Under the pieces are notes generated by a model. The model was not told the DNA's origin, ran no database searches, and saw only the letters and a program-made list of their open reading frames with translations. Made by a program: the position numbers and the translations under genes. A stretch of 14,546 nt of DNA from JANXXV01 sp038230275 (GTDB lineage: Bacteria; Acidobacteriota; Terriglobia; Bryobacterales; Bryobacteraceae), in the NCBI GenBank assembly GCA_038230275.1, contig JBBRNO010000159.1, positions 1 to 14,546 on the forward strand. The letters are read 5' to 3'. Shown in pieces: positions 1 through 8,232 of this stretch. Numbering within the stretch: the stretch's first letter is position 1; every line of letters starts with the position of its first letter.

Positions 1-30
1 AGCAGCAGGCGTCGAGCGAAGATGGACTAC

Positions 31-300
31 TCAGGTTGTCGTGCCGATTCTCACAAACTGATCTAGTAGGGATTGACAATCGGAGTTCTTTACGAATTCC
101 CATCCTTTTAATCCGGATGTGAATCTTCGCCAACTTTCTTGCGTGCTCTCCAAAGCGAAATGGGCATGATGGCCAATTAAAAACCTGTCGAAATCATCCA
201 CAACACCGCGAGAAGATTCCAAGCGAGCCTCATGCGATAAGCCCTTATCCACCGTTGCCGCTAAATCGGGATTCGTTACCAATGACCACCGAGCTAACAA
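31..300 (-). CDS. Possible hypothetical protein (89 aa), weak
   Basis: This is an open frame of 89 codons with a TTG start and no ATG in its first part. I see no convincing ribosome binding site. The protein is soluble-looking and mixed in charge, with a His-rich patch (GHHAHF) in the middle, and I recognise no family. The TTG start and the lack of a Shine-Dalgarno sequence suggest either a 3' remnant of a larger gene cut by rearrangement or a chance ORF. It sits in a region full of broken mobile-element pieces, which fits a remnant. Confidence 0.2.
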   Translation of the reverse strand: MLARWSLVTNPDLAATVDKGLSHEARLESSRGVVDDFDRFLIGHHAHFALESTQESWRRFTSGLKGWEFVKNSDCQSLLDQFVRIGTTT

Positions 301-333
301 ACCGCGATGATTCGTTCATAGCCTTCTAACATT

Positions 334-348
334 CCGCCACAGTGGCGG
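334..348. repeat. Short perfect palindrome (7-bp arms, 1-nt loop)
   Basis: CCGCCAC, one A, then GTGGCGG forms a compact GC-rich palindrome. It has no adjacent T-tract on either strand, although a run of five T lies about 20 bases downstream on the plus strand. It could be a protein-binding site or a weak terminator for something upstream. I cannot assign a role. Confidence 0.35.
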
Positions 349-475
349 GTGTCAGAGGGCCTAATCTTTTTACGAGTTTCTCTCGCCGTAAGTACTTTGA
401 GGATCTGACAGCTACAAGATTATCTACAGTGATTTCGACCGGGCCGCAAGGAGGGCCACAACCTATTGATTCTAT

Positions 476-525
476 TGGTCGGGGCGGTGTGATTCGAACA
501 CACGACCCCCTGCGCCCAAGGCAGC
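476..525 (-). other. 3' fragment of a tRNA-Pro(UGG) gene; att-site-like
   Basis: Read on the minus strand, this is the last 50 nt of a tRNA. It has a 4-bp anticodon stem plus a mismatched closing pair, a 7-nt loop CTTGGGC with anticodon TGG (plus-strand 516-518), and a 5-nt variable loop. Next come a perfect 5-bp T-stem around TTCGAAT, the 3' acceptor strand CGCCCCG, discriminator A and an encoded CCA (476-478). The D-arm and the 5' acceptor strand are absent upstream; the sequence beyond 525 does not fold as a tRNA. Integrative elements commonly recombine at exactly this part of tRNA genes and leave such a 3' piece as attL or attR. It is not a functional tRNA as it stands. No second copy is visible in the window. 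Confidence 0.75.
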
Positions 526-690
526 GGACAAACCCCCTCCAAATTTCTCTATTTTCAGATACTTACATTTCAACCACTTACGCGGCGGTTATTGAAATCT
601 GTGGAACTCCGTTGCGAAGGGATGCTTCCACAGCTACGATTTTATCTACATCTCCTTTTATTCCAAACGAGCAGCGGTACGAGTAACCGG

Positions 691-736
691 GTGGGCCAAA
701 TTAGATGATCGAAGTGGGCCAAGCCGGATGATCAAA
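691..736. repeat. 23-bp tandem direct repeat, IS-end-like
   Basis: Two adjacent 23-bp units both follow the pattern GTGGGCCAA, four or five variable bases, GATGATC, then a short A-rich end (691-713 and 714-736). From memory, multiple imperfect repeats of this look occur at the ends of IS21-family elements, where the transposase binds. No istA or istB gene is visible nearby, so this would be a solitary remnant end. The match to IS21 is recollection rather than a search result. Confidence 0.45.
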
Positions 737-741
737 CGCAA

Positions 742-949
742 TACGCTGCATCCAGATTACGCTGGCCGGTGCCTTGCTGCAAAATGCCGCCGGACACGTA
801 CGAAACCGTCTGATTTACCTGCAGCCGCTTCCCGACTGGCAGCCCAGAAGCCGCATAGCTGTACATCTCCGTGAACTGCACCCCATTTCCGCTCGAAGCG
901 TTCTGCACCGCCGCCAGCCTCCCCAGCGTATATTGCGAAAAGCCCGTCG
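742..949 (-). pseudogene. RHS/YD-repeat gene fragment, duplicate of an internal piece of the large RHS gene
   Basis: About 207 bp here align without gaps to 4101-4308 inside the big RHS gene, with a constant offset of 3359 and roughly 13 mismatches by hand count. Both copies are in the same orientation. The minus-strand frame still encodes the YD-type segment starting TGFSQYTLGRLAAVQN, and the surrounding open frame (732-980) adds a few unrelated residues at both ends. The fragment has neither start nor end of an RHS gene, so it is a relic. It probably derives from a second RHS locus or from recombination between RHS cassettes. The nearby 23-bp repeats and tRNA fragment support repeated rearrangement at this spot. 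Confidence 0.85.
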
Positions 950-1156
950 GTTGGGCCCCGGTCAACATGACTGGCAACATGAAGGAATTTACGGGTGTTG
1001 CGGAGCATCGAAAAGAATTTCTGCGTCAGCTGAAGGATATCGGTCGAGGCTTGGCCTATCGCTCCAGAGCCGGCATGCGGCCATAGGATCTGGAAGCGGT
1101 TCAGAGCCTCCCGCCATCATCCATCCGAGCGCTACGGTGAAAGGAGGGTTAATCAC

Positions 1157-1351
1157 ATGGCAAATATCGACTACTCCCATGTGCGATCACGCTATAATCG
1201 CGCCAAAGATGGCAGCTACCCAACCCGCGCCTCTGGACGATTGCAAATGACGCGGTCGCAGACGAGGCTACCACGGCAGGAACTTCGAAGTTTTGTACGC
1301 GCATACGGCCAGCGCGAGACCGATATTAGAGCAATGGTCTCGAAGTACTGA
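1157..1351 (+). CDS. Possible small hypothetical protein (64 aa)
   Basis: This is a 64-codon plus-strand ORF beginning with ATG. Its main support is a strong Shine-Dalgarno sequence, AAGGAGGG at 1141-1148, placed 8 nt before the start. The product is basic, rich in Arg, Ser and Tyr, with no membrane segment and no family I recognise. It lies between the RHS relic and the lipoprotein gene and would be the only convincing plus-strand gene in the window. Nothing downstream suggests an operon. It may be a real small gene or a decayed fragment that retained its ribosome binding site. Confidence 0.35.
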   Translation: MANIDYSHVRSRYNRAKDGSYPTRASGRLQMTRSQTRLPRQELRSFVRAYGQRETDIRAMVSKY

Positions 1352-1438
1352 CACGATTCTACCTTCACCGATCAAACTGAGCAATTCTTCCCAAGAGTTC
1401 GGCCCGCCAACTCGAAACCACGCCTCCGAAACTGATTA

Positions 1439-2203
1439 TTAGCGGACGAGTTTCTGCGCTAGCCTCCGGTCCTCAGGAAGTATCTGGGGATCACTTATGA
1501 TCCCAGATAAGCAACCCTTCTCATTGAGGGGAAATTCAGCAAGTAAAATGCAAACTCGCCCTCTGGCTTCATGATTTGGGCTTTGAAGGTACTTCTGAAG
1601 TATCTGGACCACTTGCGTTTGAGGAATCAAGCTAAGCGCGACGGCTACGCTGTGGCTCCAGGAATTCAGGCTGCCTTCCAATTTCAGCCCTTCTCCTGGC
1701 TCTAGCAACAGACGACCAATTGCAGAGAGAACCTGCTCTTTACCGGACACGGACAAAACGTTGTGTTTGCCTGTTACCAGACGCGTGTGCGACAAATACA
1801 CGTCGGTCGTCGCACGCAAGACGCCTTGGTCGTTTACAAGGTAAAAAATGCTCCTTCCTGGACCCACAATGTTTATGGGAGGCCCATCCCAAGCTCCTGT
1901 GGTTTGATAGTAATAGAAAGTCAGCTGCTCACTGCCAAAGTGACCTTCCAGTACCCCCTCTACCGCAATACGGACAGCGCGGAGTTGTAGGGGCATCGAT
2001 CCTTCTTTGGGCTCACTCACGAGTGTTCGCACCGCACGTTCGCTTTCCGCATGCCCAACGACGACAAGAGTTGCTTTCCTGATCTGCTCCTTAAGTTCCG
2101 TACGAGCAACATGCGGAATAAGCTTTGGAACATGTGAACAAGATCCAATCAGGGTGACCACCAGAATAGCGATTGCTGCAGAGTTCAATACGGCAAAGAG
2201 CAT
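1439..2203 (-). CDS. Predicted lipoprotein downstream of the RHS gene (254 aa)
   Basis: The first ~21 residues are a hydrophobic signal with a lipobox-like end (LIGS before Cys22), so the protein should be lipid-anchored. Residues ~40-140 look like a beta-rich domain with conserved-looking aromatic and glycine positions. The last ~80 residues are helical and may contain one or two HEAT-like repeats. I do not recognise a named family. The ATG starts 3 bp after the RHS stop codon, with a GAGGA ribosome binding site inside the RHS end, so the two are almost certainly co-transcribed and translationally linked. A position right after a polymorphic-toxin-like RHS C-terminus suggests an immunity or accessory role in the same envelope compartment. 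That role is inference from position only. Confidence 0.75.
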   Translation of the reverse strand: MLFAVLNSAAIAILVVTLIGSCSHVPKLIPHVARTELKEQIRKATLVVVGHAESERAVRTLVSEPKEGSMPLQLRAVRIAVEGVLEGHFGSEQLTFYYYQTTGAWDGPPINIVGPGRSIFYLVNDQGVLRATTDVYLSHTRLVTGKHNVLSVSGKEQVLSAIGRLLLEPGEGLKLEGSLNSWSHSVAVALSLIPQTQVVQILQKYLQSPNHEARGRVCILLAEFPLNEKGCLSGIISDPQILPEDRRLAQKLVR

Positions 2204-2206
2204 GGG

Positions 2207-5200
2207 CTAGTCCTCGTGGCAATAGTTCAACTGACCGTTGATCTTCCCGTCGCTACCGTTTATGAAAACCGTGTGCTGTCGGAGTGTTATACCCAGCGTT
2301 CCGAAGAACGGCCCGTTTGGATTGCTCGGATCATATATCATGATAGGGGTGCCCCCAAATGAATTCAACCCAGACGTATTTGTCGCCGTGAACTGTTGAA
2401 ATTCCACGGTGTCTGGATTATTACCCCTCGATAATAAATCGTAGATTTTCCCCTTATCGTCCGGGGAGAAAGAGCTGTTGTAGCTTTGCAGACTTCCGGA
2501 TTGGACATAGTTGTGTTCACTGATCGTCAGCGTTGAGGATTTGAAAGGTTGTCCAAACTGATCCAGGACTTCATACGTGCGCTCCCGCACAACCGAACCT
2601 CCGCCAAAAACCTGCGAAACATAACAATCACCCACTACCTCAAGTTCCGCGACATAACGAAACCCGGGTTGCTTGCTATTCTGCTCTGCTATAAGAGCGG
2701 CGGCAATCGCAGCATCCCATAAAGCTACCCTCAAACTTACCTGCCCTGATGTCTGCCAGTTAGGATCTGGCCTCAGCAAGGGTGTTGCTGGCGCTCCCCC
2801 GCCCCCGCCACTAAAACCGATTCCTCCCCACCACGCCCAATCCCACCAATCGCGATCTTCTGGATCAATATAGTACAGACCGCTCGGATCAATGCGGTTC
2901 ACCGGGTCTCCCGCGGTGTAAGCGTACTTGTTCCAGGATTGAGGATCCCCATCGTGCACCCTACCACTTAGATCCGTACTCGTAAACCTCCCCAGCGAAC
3001 TCGCATAGAATCGCTGATCCGCATAGTCCAGGCCGCTACCCCCATCCCGCGAATACGTTGCGAACTTCCACCCATCTCCCCCCGGATTCCCTGCCTTGTC
3101 TTCCCCATACGGATAGTAAGTCGAATGCCCCGACGTCCCGCCCGGATTCGGCACCGACCCGAGCCGGTCCATCGGAGCCAGCCGCCTCGACCCGAAATAC
3201 GTCTCCGTCGAACTCGCCGAGTCCAAAAGAGTCGCCGACCTCCCCACAGCTACCGGTACGCTCATCGTCACCTGATAGACTCCCAGCCGCTTCCCATTCA
3301 ACCCATAGAAGTACACCTGATACGAGTTAGGATTGCCGTACTGGTCCGCGCCGCCGCTCCACACCCACACGCGTTTGTTCTGCGAATCGTAGCCATGCGT
3401 AGCGGATGTCCCTTGATTGTAATTAGCCCACTGACTCAGCCGATTCTCCGAGTCGTAGGCCAAAGACACATTTCCCGCCATTGCAGTCATATTTCCGTTC
3501 GCATCATACTGTCCCGCGACCCGGTTCGTAGCCGGATCCACAGTCACATGCAGCGAAGGAGCCGATCCTGCGGTCACATTCTTGTCCGTCAAACTCCCGT
3601 ACCCGTCATACGCATAACTCTGACCCCATGTCAAACTCCCCGAAGCAAGTGTGCACGAACCGCTCGGTTGACCCGAAATCGTCCAAGCCGTCGCCGACGA
3701 CAATCGATTCTGCATATCGTAGCCGTACTGACTCTGCTCATGGCTGATCAAGTCGCTCTGCAGGCACACCTTCCCGTTATTCGCTCCCGCCGGATACACG
3801 TACTGCATGTTGACATACGACCCTGAAGAAAGCCCAATCAGCTGCAGCATGCTGTTGTAGTTCCGCACTTCCGCGATCCCGTTGTAAGTCATCCCCAGTA
3901 GCTCATTGGCTGGCCCGTACGACACCCCATTGACAACCGTGTTGCTCGCTTGATCCGTCAACCCCACCGGCCGGCTCATCGTGTCGAACCCGTACGTGTA
4001 AGACGGCCCCGAAGCAGGCACCGGGTTCCCCAACCCATCCGTAGACGGATAGGTCGTAGGATAAGTCACTGAAGAAGCCTGTCCCTCCGAGTTGTAGCTG
4101 TACGTTGCATCCAGATTGCGCTGGCCCGTCCCTTGCTGCGAAATGCCGCCGGACACGTACGACACCGTCTGATTTACCTGCAGCCGCTTCCCGACTGGCA
4201 GCCCTGAAGCCGCATAGCTGTACATCTCCGTGAACTGCATCCCATTTCCGCTCGACGCGTTCTGAACCGCCGCCAGCCGCCCCAGCGTATACTGCGAAAA
4301 GCCTGTCGAATCCAATGTGTTCGAATCGTAAATGTAACTCCTCAGCAGCGACCCGCCGACGCTCACCGTCTGCACCCGCTTGTACCCGTCGTACGCGTAG
4401 GTGAACACCTGCCCCTTGGCATCATGCTTGCTCGCCAGCGTGTTATCCGAGTTATACGTGTAAGTCACCGTGCCCGTCTCCGGATTCGTCGCGCTCAGCA
4501 CCAGCGCTCCTACCGTAGTTCCCACCGCATAGTTGAACGTCCGGGTCTGCGTATAAGTGCTCCGCGGCATCGACACGCTCGTCAAATGGCCCAGCACGTC
4601 ATACCCGTATGTAGTCACCAGACTCCCCGGCTCCGTCACCGTAATTAACTGGCCGAGCGCGTCCATCACATACGTCTTCGCATTCCCCGCCGGATCCGTC
4701 ACACCCACCGTATTGCCAAGATACACGTAATTGGTCGCGCTCAGCCCGTCCGCCGCCACCGTCTTCACCGTCCGCCCCAGCTTGTCGTACGTGTAAGTAG
4801 TCCAGCTCTGCGCAGCGTTCGGCAGATGCGGCTGCGACACCGTGTACATCTTCCCAAGCGGCGAGCACGCGCACGGAGCGTACGCGGTATCCACCACCGA
4901 CTTGGTAGAAGTGGCATCGCCAGTCTCGGTCTTCACCGTCCGCCCAAACCCGTCCGTCGTAGTCCGCACCCAATGCCCGTTCGTCGTGGCAGTCTTTGTA
5001 GCAGGCGCGTAGCCATAAGCGTAAGTCGTTACCGCCCCATAGGAAGACGTGTTGGTGGCAGGCCGCGCAGCCCCGTCATACGCAATCGACGCCGTATCCC
5101 CGTTCGGTCCTGTCTGCTGCGTCGGAGCCAAAGCGCTGTTCCAGTTCAGCGACGTCGTCAGCGCATTGGTCGTGATCGAAGAAGGCGCAGCCCAGTTCGT

Positions 5201-7381
5201 AGCCGCACCCGTAACAGAACTGGTGGTCACGCCATTCTGCGTGACGCTAGTGACATTCCCGCCAATGTCATAGTGCGGCCCCGCAGTTCCTCCAGGGGTA
5301 GTCGAAGTCGTAACATTGCCCCGGTACAACAGGGCTGTATTGTAACTGGCATCATGCCCGGTCATGCCCGGCACATCCGTCGTATACAACTCGTCATACC
5401 GATTCGAAGCCAGCGTTGCCGTGTAACCCAAGTTATCAGTCACGGTGCTCGAAACGAGTCGATTAAAGATATACCGCGACGAGTAGTTCGCCCCGCCCAG
5501 ATACGCATTTGTATAGGTCCGGATCGGATTGACCAGATTCCCAAAATTGTAGGCCGTCTGCTGCGTCACGTTCCCGTACTGATCCTGCACCTGAGCGGTC
5601 TGCTTCTGCACCGAGCCCACCACCCCCGGATCCAGCGTCGTCAGCACGTTCGATATATACTCGTTCCCGCCCCCATTCGTTGCCCACGTATACGCATCCC
5701 GCTTGATCACCGCATGCGTGCTCATCACCCGATCCTCGTGCGATAGCACCAAACCACCTTCCGGCTGCGACCCGTCCGTCTGGAAAAACCACGCCTTCTC
5801 CGCGTCCGCCCCCGTATCTTGGATCAACCCGTAAGCGTGCGCCGCCCGCGTCGCATCCGCCGGATCCCGCGCGAAGTTGAACGCATTCTCCTGCCCGCCC
5901 GCCGATGCCGCCACGTAGCGATACAGCACCTCCCGCAGCACGCCGCCGCTGAGCGGATGAGCTTGGTAACTCCAGCGAATATGCCCGTTGTACGGCGTGA
6001 TCATCGTAGTCAATTCCACGCTTCCGCCCGCATCGTACTGCAGGCTCGTGATCAGCCCCGTCGATTGCTGCGTCACGCTCTGCAGCACCGAAGTGGTTCC
6101 GAAGCTTGCTCCCCCAAAGGGATCGTTCAGCGCCTGCCCGCTTCCGATCCCGATCCAGTAACTCTCCGCCGTCCCCGTGAAATTCGAGATCGAAGCCAGA
6201 TGCGAACCGTTGTAGCCGAACGAGTAGCCATACCCGCTCGGACCGTTCCGTACGTCCGCAATCTTATCGATACGCGCGCTCGAGTTGGCTAGCGACAACC
6301 CCGCGCCAGCCAGATAACTCACCGTCACCTGGTTCCCATTCGTATCCTCCATCAGCGTCGGATACATCGTTCCCGCATCCTGCTCCGTCCCGCCCGAAGT
6401 AGACCCCAGCACCCAAAAACTCCCGTCCCGAAAGTACAGTCGGCCAACGTTCGAGTCGTACCAGACATACGCGCTCTCCTTCGACGACCACACGCCGCCT
6501 ACATTCTGGTCCAGCCGATACTCCGCCCCTGTCGAATCCGCAAAGATAAAATGATGCAAATTGTAGAACCCGAAGTAGTAGGGAACCAGCGACCCGGCCA
6601 AGAGCTTCCATCCGTAGCCGTAGCCCACGTCCCGCCCCACGTTCCAAATCCCCCCGCCCGTATCCTTCCGCCAGTTCTGCGAGTTGTAAGTCAGATTGAA
6701 CCCTACTCCCCAGCCGCCCCGGCCCATCGCCTTGATTAGAGGAACCGTGTAATTCAAGTTCCCCGACCCTACGTCGATCTGCTCGCCGATATCTCCCCAG
6801 TAACTCCCATTTGGGCGCACCCCCACCCGCCGCGGGTCCAGCGAACTCGCAGGCGGCGTAGTCACAGTAATCGTGGTCGGACTGCTCGCATTCCCGTGGA
6901 AGTCCGCCGAATAAAACACGTAGCTGTACGTGGTACTGGGCGCTACGGATTGATCGGAAAAAGTGGTAGGCGGAGCGCCCACAAGATACGTCCCGTTCCG
7001 ATAAATCGCATACTCGTAAATCCCGCTCCCGTCGAGATTGTCCGCTACGCCCTGCCACTGGAAATCTACCCGGTTCGGAAACGGCATCACACCAATCGTG
7101 GCAGGCGCAACCGCATTCGGAGCCACGTTGTCAAACTGCCCCAGATCCGCGCGCGCCAGCACGTTGCCCCCGGTCGCCCCAATCACGCCCACCCCCGGCT
7201 GCCCGGTCGTAATGCTATTATCGAAAACCGCGAGATCTAAGATTCCGTTTATAAACAACACGATGTAGTTGTGGAGTAAGGCACGACGCGAATAACGGTT
7301 CCGTTCACGCAAGCCCCGGTCGACCCGCCGCCCAGACTCGAAACCACGCCGCCCACGCTCTTGAAGAGCGAATACGCGCAC
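2207..7381 (-). CDS. Secreted RHS/YD-repeat protein, main frame (C-terminal ~1,690 residues of a frameshifted gene)
   Basis: The 1724-codon frame has an FnIII-like domain at residues ~92-177, then a long array of YD/RHS repeats. The RHS core closes with YYPYGE, a GLDYADQRFYA segment, GRFTSTD and DPVNRIDPSGL near 2880. After PSGL come ~220 residues that begin Trp- and Gly-rich and match no toxin family I know. The apparent first 34 residues from 7381 are out-of-frame noise: real homology starts about 7279 (LHNYIVLFING), continuing the signal-peptide ORF that ends at 7249. With that frameshift corrected the protein would be ~1,838 residues. RHS proteins form a hollow shell around a C-terminal, often toxic, domain. 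There is no PAAR or VgrG domain, so Sec export rather than type VI loading is likely. Confidence 0.9.
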   Translation of the reverse strand: MRVFALQERGRRGFESGRRVDRGLRERNRYSRRALLHNYIVLFINGILDLAVFDNSITTGQPGVGVIGATGGNVLARADLGQFDNVAPNAVAPATIGVMPFPNRVDFQWQGVADNLDGSGIYEYAIYRNGTYLVGAPPTTFSDQSVAPSTTYSYVFYSADFHGNASSPTTITVTTPPASSLDPRRVGVRPNGSYWGDIGEQIDVGSGNLNYTVPLIKAMGRGGWGVGFNLTYNSQNWRKDTGGGIWNVGRDVGYGYGWKLLAGSLVPYYFGFYNLHHFIFADSTGAEYRLDQNVGGVWSSKESAYVWYDSNVGRLYFRDGSFWVLGSTSGGTEQDAGTMYPTLMEDTNGNQVTVSYLAGAGLSLANSSARIDKIADVRNGPSGYGYSFGYNGSHLASISNFTGTAESYWIGIGSGQALNDPFGGASFGTTSVLQSVTQQSTGLITSLQYDAGGSVELTTMITPYNGHIRWSYQAHPLSGGVLREVLYRYVAASAGGQENAFNFARDPADATRAAHAYGLIQDTGADAEKAWFFQTDGSQPEGGLVLSHEDRVMSTHAVIKRDAYTWATNGGGNEYISNVLTTLDPGVVGSVQKQTAQVQDQYGNVTQQTAYNFGNLVNPIRTYTNAYLGGANYSSRYIFNRLVSSTVTDNLGYTATLASNRYDELYTTDVPGMTGHDASYNTALLYRGNVTTSTTPGGTAGPHYDIGGNVTSVTQNGVTTSSVTGAATNWAAPSSITTNALTTSLNWNSALAPTQQTGPNGDTASIAYDGAARPATNTSSYGAVTTYAYGYAPATKTATTNGHWVRTTTDGFGRTVKTETGDATSTKSVVDTAYAPCACSPLGKMYTVSQPHLPNAAQSWTTYTYDKLGRTVKTVAADGLSATNYVYLGNTVGVTDPAGNAKTYVMDALGQLITVTEPGSLVTTYGYDVLGHLTSVSMPRSTYTQTRTFNYAVGTTVGALVLSATNPETGTVTYTYNSDNTLASKHDAKGQVFTYAYDGYKRVQTVSVGGSLLRSYIYDSNTLDSTGFSQYTLGRLAAVQNASSGNGMQFTEMYSYAASGLPVGKRLQVNQTVSYVSGGISQQGTGQRNLDATYSYNSEGQASSVTYPTTYPSTDGLGNPVPASGPSYTYGFDTMSRPVGLTDQASNTVVNGVSYGPANELLGMTYNGIAEVRNYNSMLQLIGLSSGSYVNMQYVYPAGANNGKVCLQSDLISHEQSQYGYDMQNRLSSATAWTISGQPSGSCTLASGSLTWGQSYAYDGYGSLTDKNVTAGSAPSLHVTVDPATNRVAGQYDANGNMTAMAGNVSLAYDSENRLSQWANYNQGTSATHGYDSQNKRVWVWSGGADQYGNPNSYQVYFYGLNGKRLGVYQVTMSVPVAVGRSATLLDSASSTETYFGSRRLAPMDRLGSVPNPGGTSGHSTYYPYGEDKAGNPGGDGWKFATYSRDGGSGLDYADQRFYASSLGRFTSTDLSGRVHDGDPQSWNKYAYTAGDPVNRIDPSGLYYIDPEDRDWWDWAWWGGIGFSGGGGGAPATPLLRPDPNWQTSGQVSLRVALWDAAIAAALIAEQNSKQPGFRYVAELEVVGDCYVSQVFGGGSVVRERTYEVLDQFGQPFKSSTLTISEHNYVQSGSLQSYNSSFSPDDKGKIYDLLSRGNNPDTVEFQQFTATNTSGLNSFGGTPIMIYDPSNPNGPFFGTLGITLRQHTVFINGSDGKINGQLNYCHED

Positions 7382-7722
7382 GATCCGTTGTTCGGAGTCA
7401 CCTGCACGGCATAGAAAGTCCCGGTCGCCGCCGTCGCAGTCAGCAAAGCGTCCTGGGTAGCCCGCAAATACGCGACATAGCTCGCCCCGGCGCTCTGAAT
7501 CCCGAGCGTCAGCTTCACCTCGTAGGAGTTCGGCACCGGCCCCGGGACCGCCACCGTCGAGATCAGCGACCCGGCCGAACTCGAACCGAGGCCGCTCCCC
7601 GTCGTCACACTCCCGTTCTGGTGCCAGGAGCTGCCCACCGACGAAAACGTATCGGAATAGTAGTACTGAGTGGCAAGCAGCGGCGAAGCCAGCGCAAACA
7701 ACAGCAAAGATCGAAATCTCAT
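7249..7722 (-). CDS. N-terminal part of the RHS protein: signal peptide and LamG-like domain (frameshifted)
   Basis: Residues 1-18 are a clear Sec signal peptide (MRFRSLLLFALASPLLAT). The rest is a beta-rich, LamG/concanavalin-like domain that stops abruptly after VIRVVP with an out-of-frame Ser/Thr/Cys tail. The natural continuation (NYIVLFINGILDLAVFDNS) is present in the next frame. A single missing base at about 7280-7281 (or a two-base gain) would join the two frames into one protein. The start codon overlaps the stop of the upstream small secreted protein (ATGA), so the genes are translationally coupled. Either the gene is a recent pseudogene, or the base is a sequencing or assembly error. 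Programmed frameshifting is possible but I see no classic slippery heptamer. Confidence 0.8.
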   Translation of the reverse strand: MRFRSLLLFALASPLLATQYYYSDTFSSVGSSWHQNGSVTTGSGLGSSSAGSLISTVAVPGPVPNSYEVKLTLGIQSAGASYVAYLRATQDALLTATAATGTFYAVQVTPNNGSCAYSLFKSVGGVVSSLGGGSTGACVNGTVIRVVPYSTTTSCCL

Positions 7723-8141
7723 TGAACTCTCAACTCCAAATGCTTGAAATCGAAATCCGCCTTGTATTTCTTCAACTCAGATTCCACGTCTTCGCGCTTA
7801 TCGCGCCCATTTAGGAATGCTTTTACGGATTTATCGGCCAGAATATCTTTGAAAGCGGCGCGGTCGCGGGCCGCAAATTGCACCAGGGCGAACTTGCCGT
7901 CGTCGCTGGTCACGTGCGTATATGCCATGATCGCGGTCCTGGACGCCGCATTGAGCTTGGAATGCAGGGGCGCGTAGAGCGGGCGCTTGGGATCGTCAGG
8001 CGTCCCTTTGCCGACAATAGGGACCACGCAAATCAGCCGTTCATACCGGTTCTGGGGGGCCACCACGTTCTGGGCGAACGCGTTCGGGACCGCGATCGAT
8101 AGGGACACCGCCGCAAATGCAGCAATGCTGTATAAGCGCAT
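7719..8141 (-). CDS. Small secreted protein upstream of the RHS gene (140 aa)
   Basis: The N-terminal ~23 residues form a Sec signal peptide ending AFA before Gln24. The mature part (~117 residues) is a mixed alpha/beta domain with a repeated YAP...AYTHV and FALVQFAARD character and a charged, Lys-rich C-terminus. I recognise no named family. The start follows a good GGAGG ribosome binding site, and the stop overlaps the RHS start by 4 bp (ATGA). It is therefore the first gene of the RHS operon and likely acts in the periplasm or outside the cell with the RHS protein. The function is unknown. Confidence 0.8.
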   Translation of the reverse strand: MRLYSIAAFAAVSLSIAVPNAFAQNVVAPQNRYERLICVVPIVGKGTPDDPKRPLYAPLHSKLNAASRTAIMAYTHVTSDDGKFALVQFAARDRAAFKDILADKSVKAFLNGRDKREDVESELKKYKADFDFKHLELRVQ

Positions 8142-8171
8142 CTTGCCTCCGTAAAATGTGTGCGAAAAGCA

Positions 8172-8200
8172 ACAATGCCTGATTAACGTAAGAAAGTCAA
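8172..8200 (-). promoter_or_regulatory. Candidate sigma70-type promoter for the RHS operon
   Basis: On the minus strand TTGACT (8195-8200) is followed after exactly 17 bp by CATTGT (8172-8177). The -35 box is near consensus and the -10 box is weak. It lies ~30 bp upstream of the ATG at 8141, in the AT-richer gap before the operon, which is the expected place. Confidence 0.4.
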
Positions 8201-8232
8201 CACTAAAATGGAAGCTGGCAGCTTTACACTCC

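Noticed and set aside
342..686. 114-aa plus-strand ORF
   Set aside because: It reads through the antisense of the tRNA-Pro fragment (the VIRTHDPLRPRQ segment is translated tRNA sequence), so it is an artefact.
4826..5746. 306-aa plus-strand ORF, and several other long plus-strand frames at 3125-7240
   Set aside because: They are Arg/Pro/His-rich mirror frames of the RHS gene and carry no domain; the minus-strand frame has clear YD repeats.
6264..7058. 264-aa minus-strand ORF
   Set aside because: It is an out-of-frame reading of the RHS coding sequence, with composition typical of a shifted frame.
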